A DNA stretch of 64,000 nt from Clostridia bacterium (lineage in GTDB: Bacteria; Bacillota; Clostridia; Christensenellales; Aristaeellaceae). Each line of letters opens with the position of its first letter. The first letter of the stretch is position 1. The notes under the pieces are model-generated. The model made no database searches and had not been told where the DNA came from. It worked only from the letters and a program-made list of their open reading frames with translations. Below are positions 9,198 through 18,705 of this stretch, one piece after another. The DNA lies in assembly GCA_017412715.1 (NCBI GenBank), contig JAFPWU010000029.1:16229-80228 (forward strand). The letters are read 5' to 3'. Position numbers and translations under genes: made by a program.

Positions 9198-9809
9198 TCA
9201 GATCCCGGCCGCCCACCGGGCACTGCGAAGGATCATGCGCTGATAGGCCTCGATCCGGAAGACGTCGGCAGAATGCCCCGGCGTCAGGAAGACAATCCGG
9301 CCGGACCCGGTCTCCCTGGCCCAGCCGCCCAGACAGGTCAGGCCCTCAAAGGTATACTGCAAAAGCGGCGTGATCCCTTCCCCGGAAAGCCCGAACTGAT
9401 AGGGCTCCTCAGAACAGGTGAAACCGGGCTCGTTTGCCAGGAAACCGTTTTCTGTGGGGACAAAGGCAAGCTCCCTTTGAGGAGGGTGGCGAAGAAATTT
9501 GCCGCCGATCAGGCGGAAAAGCCGGGGATCCGTCTGCAGGGAGAGTCCGTTATGCAGACAGAGGAGGCCGCCTCCCTGCTTTACAAAGGAAAGAATCGCG
9601 TCCCCGGCGCCCACCGGAAGCTCCTGATCGAACCGGTCAATGTAGGAAACCAGCAGATCAAAATCCGAAAGGCGGTTCAGGAAAGAGAAATCATCCGTCG
9701 GGGTGATTTCAAAATCCGGAGAAAGCAGGGTTTGAAGAACCCCGTCCACCTCCTGAAAGGGATGATAGGGCGGATTGACATAGGTTCCGAGAATCAGCGC
9801 TTTTTTCAT
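9198..9809 (-). CDS. ThuA-like domain protein
   Basis: A 203-residue protein with the class I glutamine-amidotransferase-like fold of the ThuA family: LILGTYVNPPYHPFQEV at the start, then FDLLVSYIDRF, the glycine turn FVKQGGGLLCLHNG, FLRHPPQRELAFVP, and GRIVFLTPGHSADVF near the end. ThuA proteins occur in sugar utilisation loci; their reaction is not settled. The start at 9809 has AAAGGAG ten bases upstream, while the longer frame to 9890 has no supporting site. It lies downstream of the short-chain dehydrogenase and ribulokinase on the same strand, which suggests a link to sugar metabolism. Confidence 0.8.
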   Translation of the reverse strand: MKKALILGTYVNPPYHPFQEVDGVLQTLLSPDFEITPTDDFSFLNRLSDFDLLVSYIDRFDQELPVGAGDAILSFVKQGGGLLCLHNGLSLQTDPRLFRLIGGKFLRHPPQRELAFVPTENGFLANEPGFTCSEEPYQFGLSGEGITPLLQYTFEGLTCLGGWARETGSGRIVFLTPGHSADVFRIEAYQRMILRSARWAAGI

Positions 9810-9960
9810 GATGCGGCAGCTCCTTTCCAGGTAAATATATTGAACAGGGAGGATAAGGAAACGCTGAACGAATGCTTTTCCAGCGGTCATCGTCTGATAG
9901 AAGACTTAACCTACCTCGCCTGAGCGAAGACCATGACCGCAGGAACGGAACAGGCCAGGA

Positions 9961-10671
9961 TCACCAGGGGAGCGGTTCTCCCCGGTAATCCAGATACAGC
10001 GGCCTGGTTCCGGTTTCATGGTTTCCGTCCAGTACGGTTTTCAGGATTCCGGAGGCGGAGATGTCCGGGGTGATTTTCGCTGTGGTATCCAGATGACCCC
10101 GCATGTAGGTGGCCACATGGCCGGGATGAATCTGAAATACGCGGCCGCCTTCCCGCCTGAGGGTGTTATGGATCAGGGCGCCCTGCATGTTATTGGCCGC
10201 TTTGGACATGCAGTATCCATACCAGCCGGTCCGCTCGCAGTCCTGAATGCTGCCTGCCTCGGAAGAAATGTTGATGACGGTTTTCTGCTCTCCCCGGCGC
10301 AACAGCGGAAGCATCGCGGTTGTGACCCGTAGAGTGCCCAGGGCATTGACATTGATGACCTGCAGCATCAGATCGAAATCAAGGGACTCATCGGGACCGG
10401 ATTCCATGCGGCCAAGGATGCCGGCATTATTGACGAGCAGATCCAGCGCCGGAAAAGGAAGTCCTTCCGCCAGCGCGCGGACGCTTTCATCCCGGGAGAT
10501 ATCCAGGGAAAAAACCTGAATCTGATCGGGAAAACGCTGAGCCAGTCCGTCCGCAAGGTGTTCCTCTTCATTCATCCTGCAGGCGGCCACCCGGTATCCC
10601 CGGAGCGCCAGCTGTTCCGCAAGTGCAAGCCCGACCCCGTGATCGCATCCGGTGACAAGCGTGTACTTCAT
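9961..10671 (-). CDS. SDR family NAD(P)-dependent oxidoreductase
   Basis: A 236-residue classical short-chain dehydrogenase/reductase. It shows the cofactor-binding glycine motif TGCDHGVG (7-14), the LLVNNAG motif (78-84), Ser136/137 in INISSEAG, and the catalytic YCMSK (Tyr153, Lys157). The ALNIHPGH-like segment after the active site is IHPGHVATYMRG. AGGAGG precedes the ATG. It lies 110 bases after araB on the same strand, probably as part of the same sugar or alcohol metabolism group. The substrate cannot be read from the sequence. Confidence 0.9.
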   Translation of the reverse strand: MKYTLVTGCDHGVGLALAEQLALRGYRVAACRMNEEEHLADGLAQRFPDQIQVFSLDISRDESVRALAEGLPFPALDLLVNNAGILGRMESGPDESLDFDLMLQVINVNALGTLRVTTAMLPLLRRGEQKTVINISSEAGSIQDCERTGWYGYCMSKAANNMQGALIHNTLRREGGRVFQIHPGHVATYMRGHLDTTAKITPDISASGILKTVLDGNHETGTRPLYLDYRGEPLPW

Positions 10672-10719
10672 GATTTCGTCCTCCTTTTTCCGTTGCCCTC
10701 ACTGTTTTTTTCGACCATG

Positions 10720-10728
10720 ATTTTACCA
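10720..10728 (-). promoter_or_regulatory. Candidate extended -10 promoter for the SDR gene
   Basis: On the minus strand TGG-TAAAAT reads from 10728 to 10720, about 50 bases before the SDR start. No convincing -35 box is present, so this rests on the extended -10 alone. Confidence 0.4.
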
Positions 10729-10780
10729 GGTTCTCCCATAATGGACGGAGTTCCCACACACAGGATAGAGGAGCGGGCTT

Positions 10781-12418
10781 TTATTCTTTCGACAGGCTGA
10801 TCAGTTCCGCCATCACGGGAAGAGAACCCCGGCCGAAGGCGTCATGCAGCCTGAGCCAGAGGGAATACAGTTTTTCATACCCAGCATGATTTCCCGCCTG
10901 AGGGAGCACGGCGGAGGTTTCCAGCCCTCCCATGGCCCGGGCGGCGGCGGCCAGATCAGGATAAGCGCAGCTGGCGGCGGCCGCGCAGATCGCGCTGCCC
11001 AGGGCAGGTCCTTCCGGGGAAGCAAGGCGGCGGATGGGAAGGCCGGTCACATCCGCATAAATCTGAAGGAACAGCGGATTCTTGTAGGAAATTCCGCCCG
11101 AAGCGGCCAGTTCCCGGATCTCGACACCCGCCTTCGCGTGGGCTTCCAGAATGGCTTTCAGGCCAAAGGCCAGGCCTTCGATCATGGCCCGGTAGATTTC
11201 TTCCGGCCTGGTTTTCAGCGTCAGGCCGAGAATCAGTCCCGTCAGATCCATGTTCGCCAGAACGGAGCGGTTGCCGTTGAACCAGTCCAGCACAAGAAGT
11301 CCGGACTGCCCCGGACGGAGAGCGGAGGCTTTTTCGGTCAGCAGATCATGGATGCTGATGCCCCGGCATTCCGCTTCCCGGATGTATTCCGCGGGAACGG
11401 CGTTTCTGACAAACCAGGAGAGCATATCTCCCCCTGCATTCTGACCTGACTCATAGCCATAGAAGCCGGGAAGCATGCCGTCCCTTACGATGCCGAAAGC
11501 CCCTTCCACGGGATGGAAGGCGGGATGAATCGTCAGGGAACAGCAGGATGTTCCCAGCAGCACCACCATGGTTCCAGGGCTCGTAATTCCGGAGGCGGGA
11601 ATGGCTGCATGGGCATCAATGTTTCCTGCGGCTACGGGGACTCCCGGAACCAGGCCAAGGGTTTCTGCCATCTCCGGGGTCAGGAAACCAGCCAGCGTTC
11701 CGATCCCCGCAGGCATTCCTTTCCGTTTGGTAAGAATCCGGGAAAAACCTGGCTCCACTGCATCCAGATAAGCAGGAGAGATGGAAGGCTCTCCAGGACG
11801 TAGGAGCATCTTGTATCCGGAGTATCCGTCGCTGAGGGTTCTTTTTCCTGTCAGCTTAAAAACGAGATAATCTCCAATCTCGATGAAGGCATCCGCGGCG
11901 GAAAAAACTTCGGGATCCTCGCGGAAGGTTTCCAGAAGCTTCGGCACCATCCATTCGGCATTGATCTTTCCCCCGCAGCGGGCCAGGAAATCTTCATGGC
12001 GCTCTTCAGCCACGGCCGTCAGCGCATCCGCCTCCCTGGAGGCCCCGTGATGTTTCCAGAGCTTCATCCGGGCGTGAGGATGATCCCGAAACGCCTCTCT
12101 GCGGGAAAGGGGCTCACAGGCTTCATCTACAGGCAGAAAGGTGGAGGCGGTGGCGTCCAGCCCGATGCCCAGGATGGACTCCGGAGAGACATGGCTGGTC
12201 TGAAACGCTTCGCGGATGGCTGCGATCAGAGAGGACAGATAATCCTCCGGATCCGCCAGGGCCCAGCCGGCCGGCAGGCCTTCCGTGATCACCCCGTGAG
12301 GATACTCACAGGTGCCAACCCCCAGGATATGCCCATTCGAGATATCCGCTACCACAGCGCGGGCGGACAGGGTTCCGAAATCCACACCGATCACATTTCC
12401 ATCCTGCTTTTTCAACAC
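10781..12418 (-). CDS. araB: Ribulokinase (FGGY carbohydrate kinase)
   Basis: A 545-residue sugar kinase of the FGGY family with ribulokinase hallmarks: GVDFGTLSARAVVAD near the N-terminus, GLDATASTFLPVD, AGNIDAHAAIPA, MVVLLGTSCCSL, LDWFNGNRSVLANMDLTGL, and the C-terminal ASGGISYKNPLFLQIYADV with GPALGSAICAA. It phosphorylates L-ribulose (or a related ketopentose) with ATP, the second step of L-arabinose breakdown. Start choice: an in-frame ATG at 12433 is itself part of the Shine-Dalgarno GGAGGG, which sits seven bases before the GTG at 12418, so GTG is taken as the start. No arabinose isomerase or ribulose-5-phosphate epimerase is in the window. It follows the ABC exporter operon by only 37 bases and may be co-transcribed. 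Confidence 0.88.
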   Translation of the reverse strand: MLKKQDGNVIGVDFGTLSARAVVADISNGHILGVGTCEYPHGVITEGLPAGWALADPEDYLSSLIAAIREAFQTSHVSPESILGIGLDATASTFLPVDEACEPLSRREAFRDHPHARMKLWKHHGASREADALTAVAEERHEDFLARCGGKINAEWMVPKLLETFREDPEVFSAADAFIEIGDYLVFKLTGKRTLSDGYSGYKMLLRPGEPSISPAYLDAVEPGFSRILTKRKGMPAGIGTLAGFLTPEMAETLGLVPGVPVAAGNIDAHAAIPASGITSPGTMVVLLGTSCCSLTIHPAFHPVEGAFGIVRDGMLPGFYGYESGQNAGGDMLSWFVRNAVPAEYIREAECRGISIHDLLTEKASALRPGQSGLLVLDWFNGNRSVLANMDLTGLILGLTLKTRPEEIYRAMIEGLAFGLKAILEAHAKAGVEIRELAASGGISYKNPLFLQIYADVTGLPIRRLASPEGPALGSAICAAAASCAYPDLAAAARAMGGLETSAVLPQAGNHAGYEKLYSLWLRLHDAFGRGSLPVMAELISLSKE

Positions 12419-12455
12419 GGTGCAACCCTCCATAATGTATATCTATGCCGACCGA

Positions 12456-14321
12456 TCACCGCTGGGTCAGCTGCAGCTGATAGAGCTTCTTATAGATTCC
12501 GTCCCGGGCCAGCAGCTCCTGATGGGTGCCGCTTTCCCGGATCCGGCCGTGATGCATAACGAGAATGCGGTCGCAGCGCTGAATGGTGGAAAGCCGATGG
12601 GCGACCATGATGGAGGTGCGTCCCTTCATCAGGCGGGAAACCGCCTCCTGAATCCACTGCTCCGTCTCCGTATCGATGTTGGCGGTGGCTTCATCCAGAA
12701 TCAGGATTTTAGGATCAAAAGCCAGGGCCCGGGCGAAGGACAGCAGCTGCCGCTGGCCGGCGGAGAAAGTGGCGCCACGCTCCGTCACCCGGGAAGCATA
12801 CCGATTCGGAAGCCAGTCGATAAAGCGGGCCGCGTTGACTTCCCGGGAGGCCTCCTCTATGGCCTGATCAGTAATGGAATCCTCCCGAAGCCGGATGTTG
12901 GAGGCGATGTCCCCCGTAAAAAGGAAGACATCCTGCTGAACCTGACTTATGGCCCGGCGGATCTGTTCCCGGGAAAGATTTCGGATATCCACCCCGTCGA
13001 TGCGGATAGCTCCCTTCTGAATATCGTAATACCTGCCGATCAGGTTCAGGATGGAGCTCTTTCCGGCCCCGGTGGCGCCTACGAAGGCGACGGACTGGCC
13101 GGGCTCGATGGTGAAGCTTACATCCTTCAGCACCCAGTCCTCCTCCTTCCCGGTATAGGAGAACCAGACATGATCAAACTCGATTTTCCCTTGAATCTCC
13201 GGCAGCAGCCGGGGATTTTCTTCCGCGGGAATATCCGGCTCCGTATCCAGCAGGGTGAAGATCTTTTCCGCGGCGGAGATGGCACTTTGCAGGGTGGTAA
13301 ACTGCTCCGCCAGCTCCTGGATGGGTTCAAAGAAGGAGTTGATATACTGCAGGAAGATATAAAGCGTGCCCAGGGTGATCTCCGCCTTCAGCACCGCGGT
13401 GCCCCCAGTGACCATGATGATCATCAGCGCCACGACGGACAGCAGATAAATGAAAGGACGGAAAACCGCGAACACCATCATTTCACGGAAACCGGCCTGG
13501 TACAGGCTGCCGTTTTTCCGCTCAAACTCCTCAAATTTCCGCTGCTCCCGGCCGAAAATCTGAATGACCTTCATGCCGGAAAGATGCTCGGACAGGAAGG
13601 TGTTCAGGGCCGTGAGCCGGGTGCGGACAATCCGGTAGGTTTTTCGGGAAATCATCCGGAAAACCAGGGTCAGCACCGCTACCACCGGAATCAGGATGAA
13701 GCTGTACAGGGCCATCCGGGGATTGAGGGAGATCATGATAACCGCCAGACCGATCATTTTCACCACATTACGGAACAGCTTGACCAGAATATTGGCGAAG
13801 ACCTCGTTAATGGCTTCCACGTCGTTGGTCAGCCGGGTGACGATTTTGCCAACGGGCGTGGTGTCGAAGAAGCGCATGGTCAGGCTTTCCACATGGGTGA
13901 AGAGCTCATTGCGCATATCATACACAATGTCCTGTCCCATCCGCTGGAGCAGAATGGTCTGGGTCCGGTTGAGGATCATCAGCAGGAGCAGGGCGGCCAG
14001 ATAGAGCCCGGCTGCCTTCAGGACACCGGCGAAGCGGGCTTCCGCCTGCTCTCCTGCTTCCCAATGCTCCCGGCCGGAGGCCAGAACGGTCTCGTTTGTT
14101 TCGCCGGTAATAAACTGATCGATGGCATTGCCGATGATCATGGGCCGTACAAGCTCCAGCCCCGTCAGCAGCAGCACAAGCAGCAGGCAGAGGAAGAAGA
14201 CTTTCCGGTGCGGCTTCAGATACCCGATCAGCCGGCGCATGGGTTTGCCCCGGTAGTGGATATCCTGCCGTTCCTCATCCTGCGGACGGAAAAGATCCAT
14301 CAGTTTTTCCCTCAGGTTCAT
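12456..14321 (-). CDS. Heterodimeric ABC exporter, catalytic-Glu subunit
   Basis: A 621-residue exporter half: a cytosolic lead, six transmembrane helices (about residues 35-320), then an ATPase domain with Walker A GATGAGKSS, Walker B ILILDEATANID with the catalytic Glu, and an altered signature FSAGQRQLL. It is the second gene of an exporter pair; its ATG overlaps the stop of the upstream subunit (ATGA). The motif split between the two subunits mirrors the pair at 5.1-8.8 kb, but the sequences differ enough to be a separate exporter. The upstream partner carries an in-frame TAG, so the function of this subunit in this strain is uncertain. The substrate is unknown. Confidence 0.9.
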   Translation of the reverse strand: MNLREKLMDLFRPQDEERQDIHYRGKPMRRLIGYLKPHRKVFFLCLLLVLLLTGLELVRPMIIGNAIDQFITGETNETVLASGREHWEAGEQAEARFAGVLKAAGLYLAALLLLMILNRTQTILLQRMGQDIVYDMRNELFTHVESLTMRFFDTTPVGKIVTRLTNDVEAINEVFANILVKLFRNVVKMIGLAVIMISLNPRMALYSFILIPVVAVLTLVFRMISRKTYRIVRTRLTALNTFLSEHLSGMKVIQIFGREQRKFEEFERKNGSLYQAGFREMMVFAVFRPFIYLLSVVALMIIMVTGGTAVLKAEITLGTLYIFLQYINSFFEPIQELAEQFTTLQSAISAAEKIFTLLDTEPDIPAEENPRLLPEIQGKIEFDHVWFSYTGKEEDWVLKDVSFTIEPGQSVAFVGATGAGKSSILNLIGRYYDIQKGAIRIDGVDIRNLSREQIRRAISQVQQDVFLFTGDIASNIRLREDSITDQAIEEASREVNAARFIDWLPNRYASRVTERGATFSAGQRQLLSFARALAFDPKILILDEATANIDTETEQWIQEAVSRLMKGRTSIMVAHRLSTIQRCDRILVMHHGRIRESGTHQELLARDGIYKKLYQLQLTQR

Positions 14322-16150
14322 TTTCCGACACCCCCTTTCCGGAGATCTGCCGCTGCGGGGGCGAGAGGATCTGAAAGCCCGGGTTCGGCGGGAGAATCCT
14401 CCTTCAGCTGTTTCTCCAGCTGCTGCCGGTCGTACATGGACCGGTAGAGCCCGCCCTGGGCCAGCAGCTCCTCATGGGAACCGAATTCCGCCCGGCGGCC
14501 GTTTTCCAGTACCAGGATATGATCCGCGTGCTGAATGGTGGAGATTCGATGGGCGATGATCAGGGTGGTTTTTCCGGCCCGAAGCTCCTTCAGCCGCTTC
14601 AGGATCCGTTCCTCCGTGTCCGTATCCACGGCGGAAAGAGCATCGTCCAGAATGAGGATAGGGGAGTTCTACAGAATCGCCCGGGCGATGGCGATGCGCT
14701 GCTTCTGGCCGCCGGAGACGGTTACGCCCCGCTCGCCCAGCATGGTTTCATACCCCTGGGGGAAGGCGATGATATTGTCATGCACATCCGCGGCTTCCGC
14801 TGCGGCCTGCACGGCGGCATGGTCCGCATCATCGGCGCCGAAGGCGATATTGCTTTCAATGGTATCGGAGAAAAGAAAGGAATCCTGGGGCACATAGGCG
14901 ATGTCCCGATGAAGCACCGACAGGGGAATTTCCCGAAGGGGACGGCCGTCGATCCGGATCATTTCCGGGATTTCCGGCTCCCACAGCCGAACAAGCAGGT
15001 TCATCAGGGTCGTTTTTCCGCAGCCCGTACGTCCGACCACGGCCAGGGTTTCTCCTCTGCCCACCTGCACGGAGATATCTTCCAGGGTGGGACGGCTCTC
15101 CGGGACGCCGGGATAGGAAAACCGAAGCCGGTCAAAGACGATATCCCCCTTCAGGGAAGTGATGGCGGGATCACCCTCATCCCTGATATCCGGCTCCGCG
15201 TCCAGTATTTCCCGGATGCGGCGGAGGGAGGCCATCCCCTGGGAGAAGTTGGAAACGCTTTCTCCTACGGCAATCATGGGCCAGACCAGCATGGCCACAT
15301 AGCTGTTGAAGGCCACGAACTGCCCCAGGGTAATTTCCCCGTAAATGGCCATCCGGCCGCCGAAGACCAGGGTCAGCAGCAGGGAAAGCCCCACGATCAG
15401 ATCCAGGAGAGGCATGACCGTGGCCATGAGGCGAACGACGGAAAGGTTCTTTTCCCGGGTGTTGGCGTTGGCCTTCGCGAAGGCGGCCAGCTCCTGGCGC
15501 TCCTGGACGAAGGCCTTGATGACCCGGATGCCGGAGACAGCCTCCTGCGCCTGATCAGAGAGGGCGGAAAATGCTTCCTGCCGGGCCAGAAACCGCTTGT
15601 GCATGGCTTTCCCGAACCAGAAATCCCCGAAAAGGATGATCATCAGCGGAAGCACGGCGATGAGAGTCAGCTTCGGACTGACGAACCGGATCATGCTGAT
15701 CAGCACCAGCACCAGCATGACCGTGGCGTCAAAGGCGGAAATCACCGTCATCCCCATGAGCCCGCGGACCGCGCCCAGGTCGTTGGTGAAGTGGGCCATC
15801 AGATCCCCGGTCTTATGCTCGTTGAACCAGGACATGGAGAGGGTTTCAAGATGGGCGAACAGATCGGAGCGAAGGTCCCGCTCGATAAGCCGGGCAGCCC
15901 CGAACAGGAAAAAGCGCCATCCGAAACGGCCCAGCATGATCAGAGCGCCCATCCCCAGCAGGCGCAGCGCGATGTTCCAGATTCCGCTCCCATCCAGACT
16001 CCCCGCGGCCAGCCCGTCGGTCAGTTCTCCGCTCAGCAGAGGCACCCGGGCGTTAATCCGGTCCACCAGAAACAGGGCGGCGATGCCCAGCAGGTACCGC
16101 CACCAGTACTTCTTTACGAAATGAAGCGCCAGCTTCAGTTCTCTCCTCAC
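14318..16150 (-). pseudogene. ABC exporter subunit interrupted by an in-frame TAG
   Basis: A single frame of 611 codons encodes an ABC exporter half, broken only by a TAG at 14671-14669. The stop falls between the signature (VSGGQKQRIAIARAIL) and Walker B (NSPILILDDALSAVD), where relatives usually carry Lys, so one base change (AAG to TAG) explains it. Everything after the stop is well preserved: Asp in place of the catalytic Glu (degenerate-site subunit) and IIAHRISTIQHADHI with the switch His. The GTG start at 16150 is favoured: GGAGG lies ten bases upstream, and a strong promoter places the mRNA start near 16188, which excludes an ATG at 16189. TAG is used as a normal stop elsewhere here. 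It could be a recent null mutation, a sequencing error, or a suppressed codon. Translation to the stop gives 493 residues lacking Walker B. Confidence 0.8.
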
Positions 16151-16194
16151 AGGATGAATTCCTCCGCCTTTGAAAAGTGCATATTCCAAAACCT

Positions 16195-16222
16195 ATTATA
16201 TCTTTTTTGGACGCTCCTGCAA
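16195..16222 (-). promoter_or_regulatory. Promoter of the minus-strand ABC exporter operon
   Basis: On the minus strand TTGCAG (16222-16217), a 16-base spacer and a perfect TATAAT (16200-16195). The predicted start near 16188 fixes the translation start of the first gene to the GTG at 16150. Confidence 0.7.
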
Positions 16223-16380
16223 GGAGAAAGTACCCGGGCCGGAAAACAGACAGCAGGAAGAGAAAATGTTCAAACAGGAAAAGAACATAGAAAACACATT
16301 AGCGAGGGAAGCGTGTATGATATATTATTACAGTTTCAGGAGGGTCTTCCTCCCTGGCGTTTTAAGGAGGGATCGCACGG

Positions 16381-17322
16381 ATGACGCTTTACGTTCTGAA
16401 AAGGATCGTTGCCGCTTTTTTTACGCTGGTGCTCATCGCCACCATCACTTTTTTTCTGATGAACGCCATTCCGGGAAGCCCTTTCATGACCGATAAGTCT
16501 ACGCCGGAGCAGATTGCAAAGGCCAACGCAAAGTATGGCCTGGATCAGCCGCTTCCCGTGCAGTGGTGGCGGTATATGACCAATTATCTTCGCGGGGATA
16601 TGGGGGTTTCCCTGAAGATGCAGGAGGGCACGGAGGTTACAAAAATACTGTTCGGACAGGGCAAGTTTGAGCTGAGCATTCGGGTAGGCCTCTGGGCTTT
16701 GCTGCTGGCCATTGTCCTGGGAATTCCGCTCGGATGCATTGCCGCCTACAATCGGGGAAAAGCCGTTGACAGCGTACTGCGGGTTCTGACGACCTTCGGG
16801 GTCGCGGTGCCAAGCTTCGTTTTCGCCACGCTGCTGCTTCTGATTTTTGCTGTGCATCTCAAATGGCTGCCGGTGCTGTCCAACAGCCTGGAGACCCCTG
16901 CCAGTTATGTCATGCCGGTCCTGTCCCTGGCCCTGTATCCTTCCTGCTACATCGCGAAGCTGACAAGAACCAGCATGCTGGACGCAATCAACCAGGATTA
17001 TATCCGGACGGCCAGGGCCAAGGGCCTGAAGACCAGGAGGATTATCTTCAAGCATGCGCTGCGGAATTCGCTGATCCCGGTCATCACCTATCTTGGACCG
17101 CTGGCCGCCAGCATCGTGACGGGCGGATTTGTCGTGGAGACAACCTTTTCGATCCCGGGCCTGGGAAAGTATTTCATATCCAGCATCCTGAACCGGGATT
17201 ATCCGGTCATTATGGGGACGACCGTGGTGCTGGCTGCCCTGATTGTCATCATGAACCTGGTGGTGGATATCGCCTATAAAATCGTGGATCCCCGGATTAC
17301 GCTGACGGCGAAGGAGGATTGA
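16381..17322 (+). CDS. oppB: Opp-1 peptide ABC transporter permease OppB
   Basis: A 313-residue permease of the OppB/DppB type with six transmembrane helices: N-terminal YVLKRIVAAFFTLVLI, the conserved loop LPVQWWRYMTNYLRGDMGVS, the EAA-like ATPase-contact loop DYIRTARAKGLKTRRI, and the C-terminal FSIPGLGKYF...VDPRITL. It forms the membrane channel with OppC. It is the only unmodified OppB among the first three systems in the window, without a long insertion. AAGGAGGGA precedes the ATG. It is first in an operon with oppC, oppD, oppF and oppA. Peptide import is the family role; the exact substrate is unknown. Confidence 0.92.
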   Translation: MTLYVLKRIVAAFFTLVLIATITFFLMNAIPGSPFMTDKSTPEQIAKANAKYGLDQPLPVQWWRYMTNYLRGDMGVSLKMQEGTEVTKILFGQGKFELSIRVGLWALLLAIVLGIPLGCIAAYNRGKAVDSVLRVLTTFGVAVPSFVFATLLLLIFAVHLKWLPVLSNSLETPASYVMPVLSLALYPSCYIAKLTRTSMLDAINQDYIRTARAKGLKTRRIIFKHALRNSLIPVITYLGPLAASIVTGGFVVETTFSIPGLGKYFISSILNRDYPVIMGTTVVLAALIVIMNLVVDIAYKIVDPRITLTAKED

Positions 17323-17327
17323 GAACT

Positions 17328-18689
17328 GTGGAAAAGAAAACCTTTCAGCTCTTCCACAGCGATGTGGAGCCCCTGACCCAGTGGCAGAACCTGGGAGAAG
17401 CGGATTTTGCCCCCGCCACAGAACAGGAAAAGGTATCTATGGTGGAGGAACACAAAAGTGTATCCTACTGGAAGGATGCCTGGCGCAGGTTCCGGGCAAA
17501 CCGGGTATCCATGGTCAGTCTGTTTGTATTTATTCTCCTTCTGCTGTTTGCCTTCGTGGGACCGAGTTTTATCGCCTACAGCTACGAAGAACAGTACCGG
17601 GAGGCCGCCAAGCTTTTTCCCTTTGAGAAGACGGAGGCGCAGGAGGCCGCGGAAGCCCTGCTGGCGGAGGGCGCGGACGGCGTGCTGGTGACCAATCTGC
17701 TGCCCGGCTCCCAGACCTATCTGAAGAAGGGAAATTACTATATCACAGCCCGGAACGGAAAGACCATCGCCTTTAACCTGCCCAAGTCCAAGGAAAAGAT
17801 TATTCTGGTGCTGGAATCTGAGAAGACCCCGGCCCTGTGGTACGTGGATCAGAAAGCATATCTCAGCGGAACGTATGAGAAGACGGAAATCGAGACTACG
17901 GACGCCCCGGCGGAAAACGCGGCGGAGTTGAAGCTGACCACGTCCTTTTTCCCGCATATTTTCGGGACGGACTCGGCGGGACGGGATCTGCTGGCCCGCT
18001 GCATGTACGGCACCCGGGTCTCCCTGATCATCGGAATTGTCGCGGCGCTGATTGTTCTGGTCATCGGATCCATCTACGGGGCCATCTCAGGACTGGCCGG
18101 CGGCGCGGTGGACTTTGTCATGATGCGGATCGTGGAACTCATCTATTCCGTGCCGGATGTGCTGATCGTGCTGCTGCTGCAGGTGGTTCTGAAGGAGCCC
18201 CTTCAGAAGTGGTTTGACGCTTCCCAGGGGGGAATTGTCAAGGCCATGAGCGATCTGGGCGTGGGCGTGGTCAGCATCTTTATCACCTTTGCCCTTCTCT
18301 ACTGGGTGGGAATGGCCAGGATCGTCCGGGGCCAGGTGCTGATGCTGAAAAAACAGGAATATGTGACCGCCGCGCGGGCCCTGGGGGTTCCGGGGGGACG
18401 GATCGTAAAGCGGCACCTGATTCCCAACTGCGTGGGCCAGCTGGTAATCACCACCTGCCTGCAGATCCCCTCCGCCATCTTTCTTGAGAGCTTCCTGTCC
18501 TTTCTGGGCATGGGCGTTTCCGCGCCGATGGCTTCCCTGGGCTCCCTGTGCTCCGACGCGCTGGACGTTTTGCAGAACTATCCTTACAGGATGCTGTGTC
18601 CGGCCATCATTCTGACGATCCTGGTTCTGAGCCTGAACCTGGTCGGAGACGGAATCAGGGACGCGCTGGATCCGAGACTGAAAAAGTGA
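17328..18689 (+). CDS. oppC: Opp-1 permease OppC with extra extracytoplasmic domain
   Basis: A 453-residue OppC/DppC-type permease, far longer than the usual 290-320. A cytosolic N-terminal arm with SYWKDAWRRFRANR leads into TM1 (about residues 62-80). An extra segment of about 120 residues (roughly 85-205, including KKGNYYITARNGKTIAFNL) is predicted outside the membrane before the family motif HIFGTDSAGRDLLARCMYG. The remaining helices and the ATPase-contact loop YVTAARALGVPGGRIVKRH are typical. GTG at 17328 is taken as the start because AAGGAGG is ten bases upstream; a TTG at 17319 would be only one base from that site. The start is six bases past the oppB stop. Confidence 0.88.
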   Translation: MEKKTFQLFHSDVEPLTQWQNLGEADFAPATEQEKVSMVEEHKSVSYWKDAWRRFRANRVSMVSLFVFILLLLFAFVGPSFIAYSYEEQYREAAKLFPFEKTEAQEAAEALLAEGADGVLVTNLLPGSQTYLKKGNYYITARNGKTIAFNLPKSKEKIILVLESEKTPALWYVDQKAYLSGTYEKTEIETTDAPAENAAELKLTTSFFPHIFGTDSAGRDLLARCMYGTRVSLIIGIVAALIVLVIGSIYGAISGLAGGAVDFVMMRIVELIYSVPDVLIVLLLQVVLKEPLQKWFDASQGGIVKAMSDLGVGVVSIFITFALLYWVGMARIVRGQVLMLKKQEYVTAARALGVPGGRIVKRHLIPNCVGQLVITTCLQIPSAIFLESFLSFLGMGVSAPMASLGSLCSDALDVLQNYPYRMLCPAIILTILVLSLNLVGDGIRDALDPRLKK

Positions 18690-18705
18690 AAGGAGGAACA
18701 CACCG

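Noticed and set aside
12312..14447. Very long open frames antisense to the exporter genes (also opposite 40.2-42.6 kb, 61-63.2 kb and 6.8-8.8 kb)
   Set aside because: They mirror real genes on the other strand, are rich in His, Gln and Gly from reversed codons, match no family and have no ribosome sites. GC-rich third positions create such frames.
14669..14671. TAG as a sense codon (recoded genome or phage-like code)
   Set aside because: TAG ends the genes at 49090-49092 and 50724-50726, and no other gene in the window has an internal TAG.
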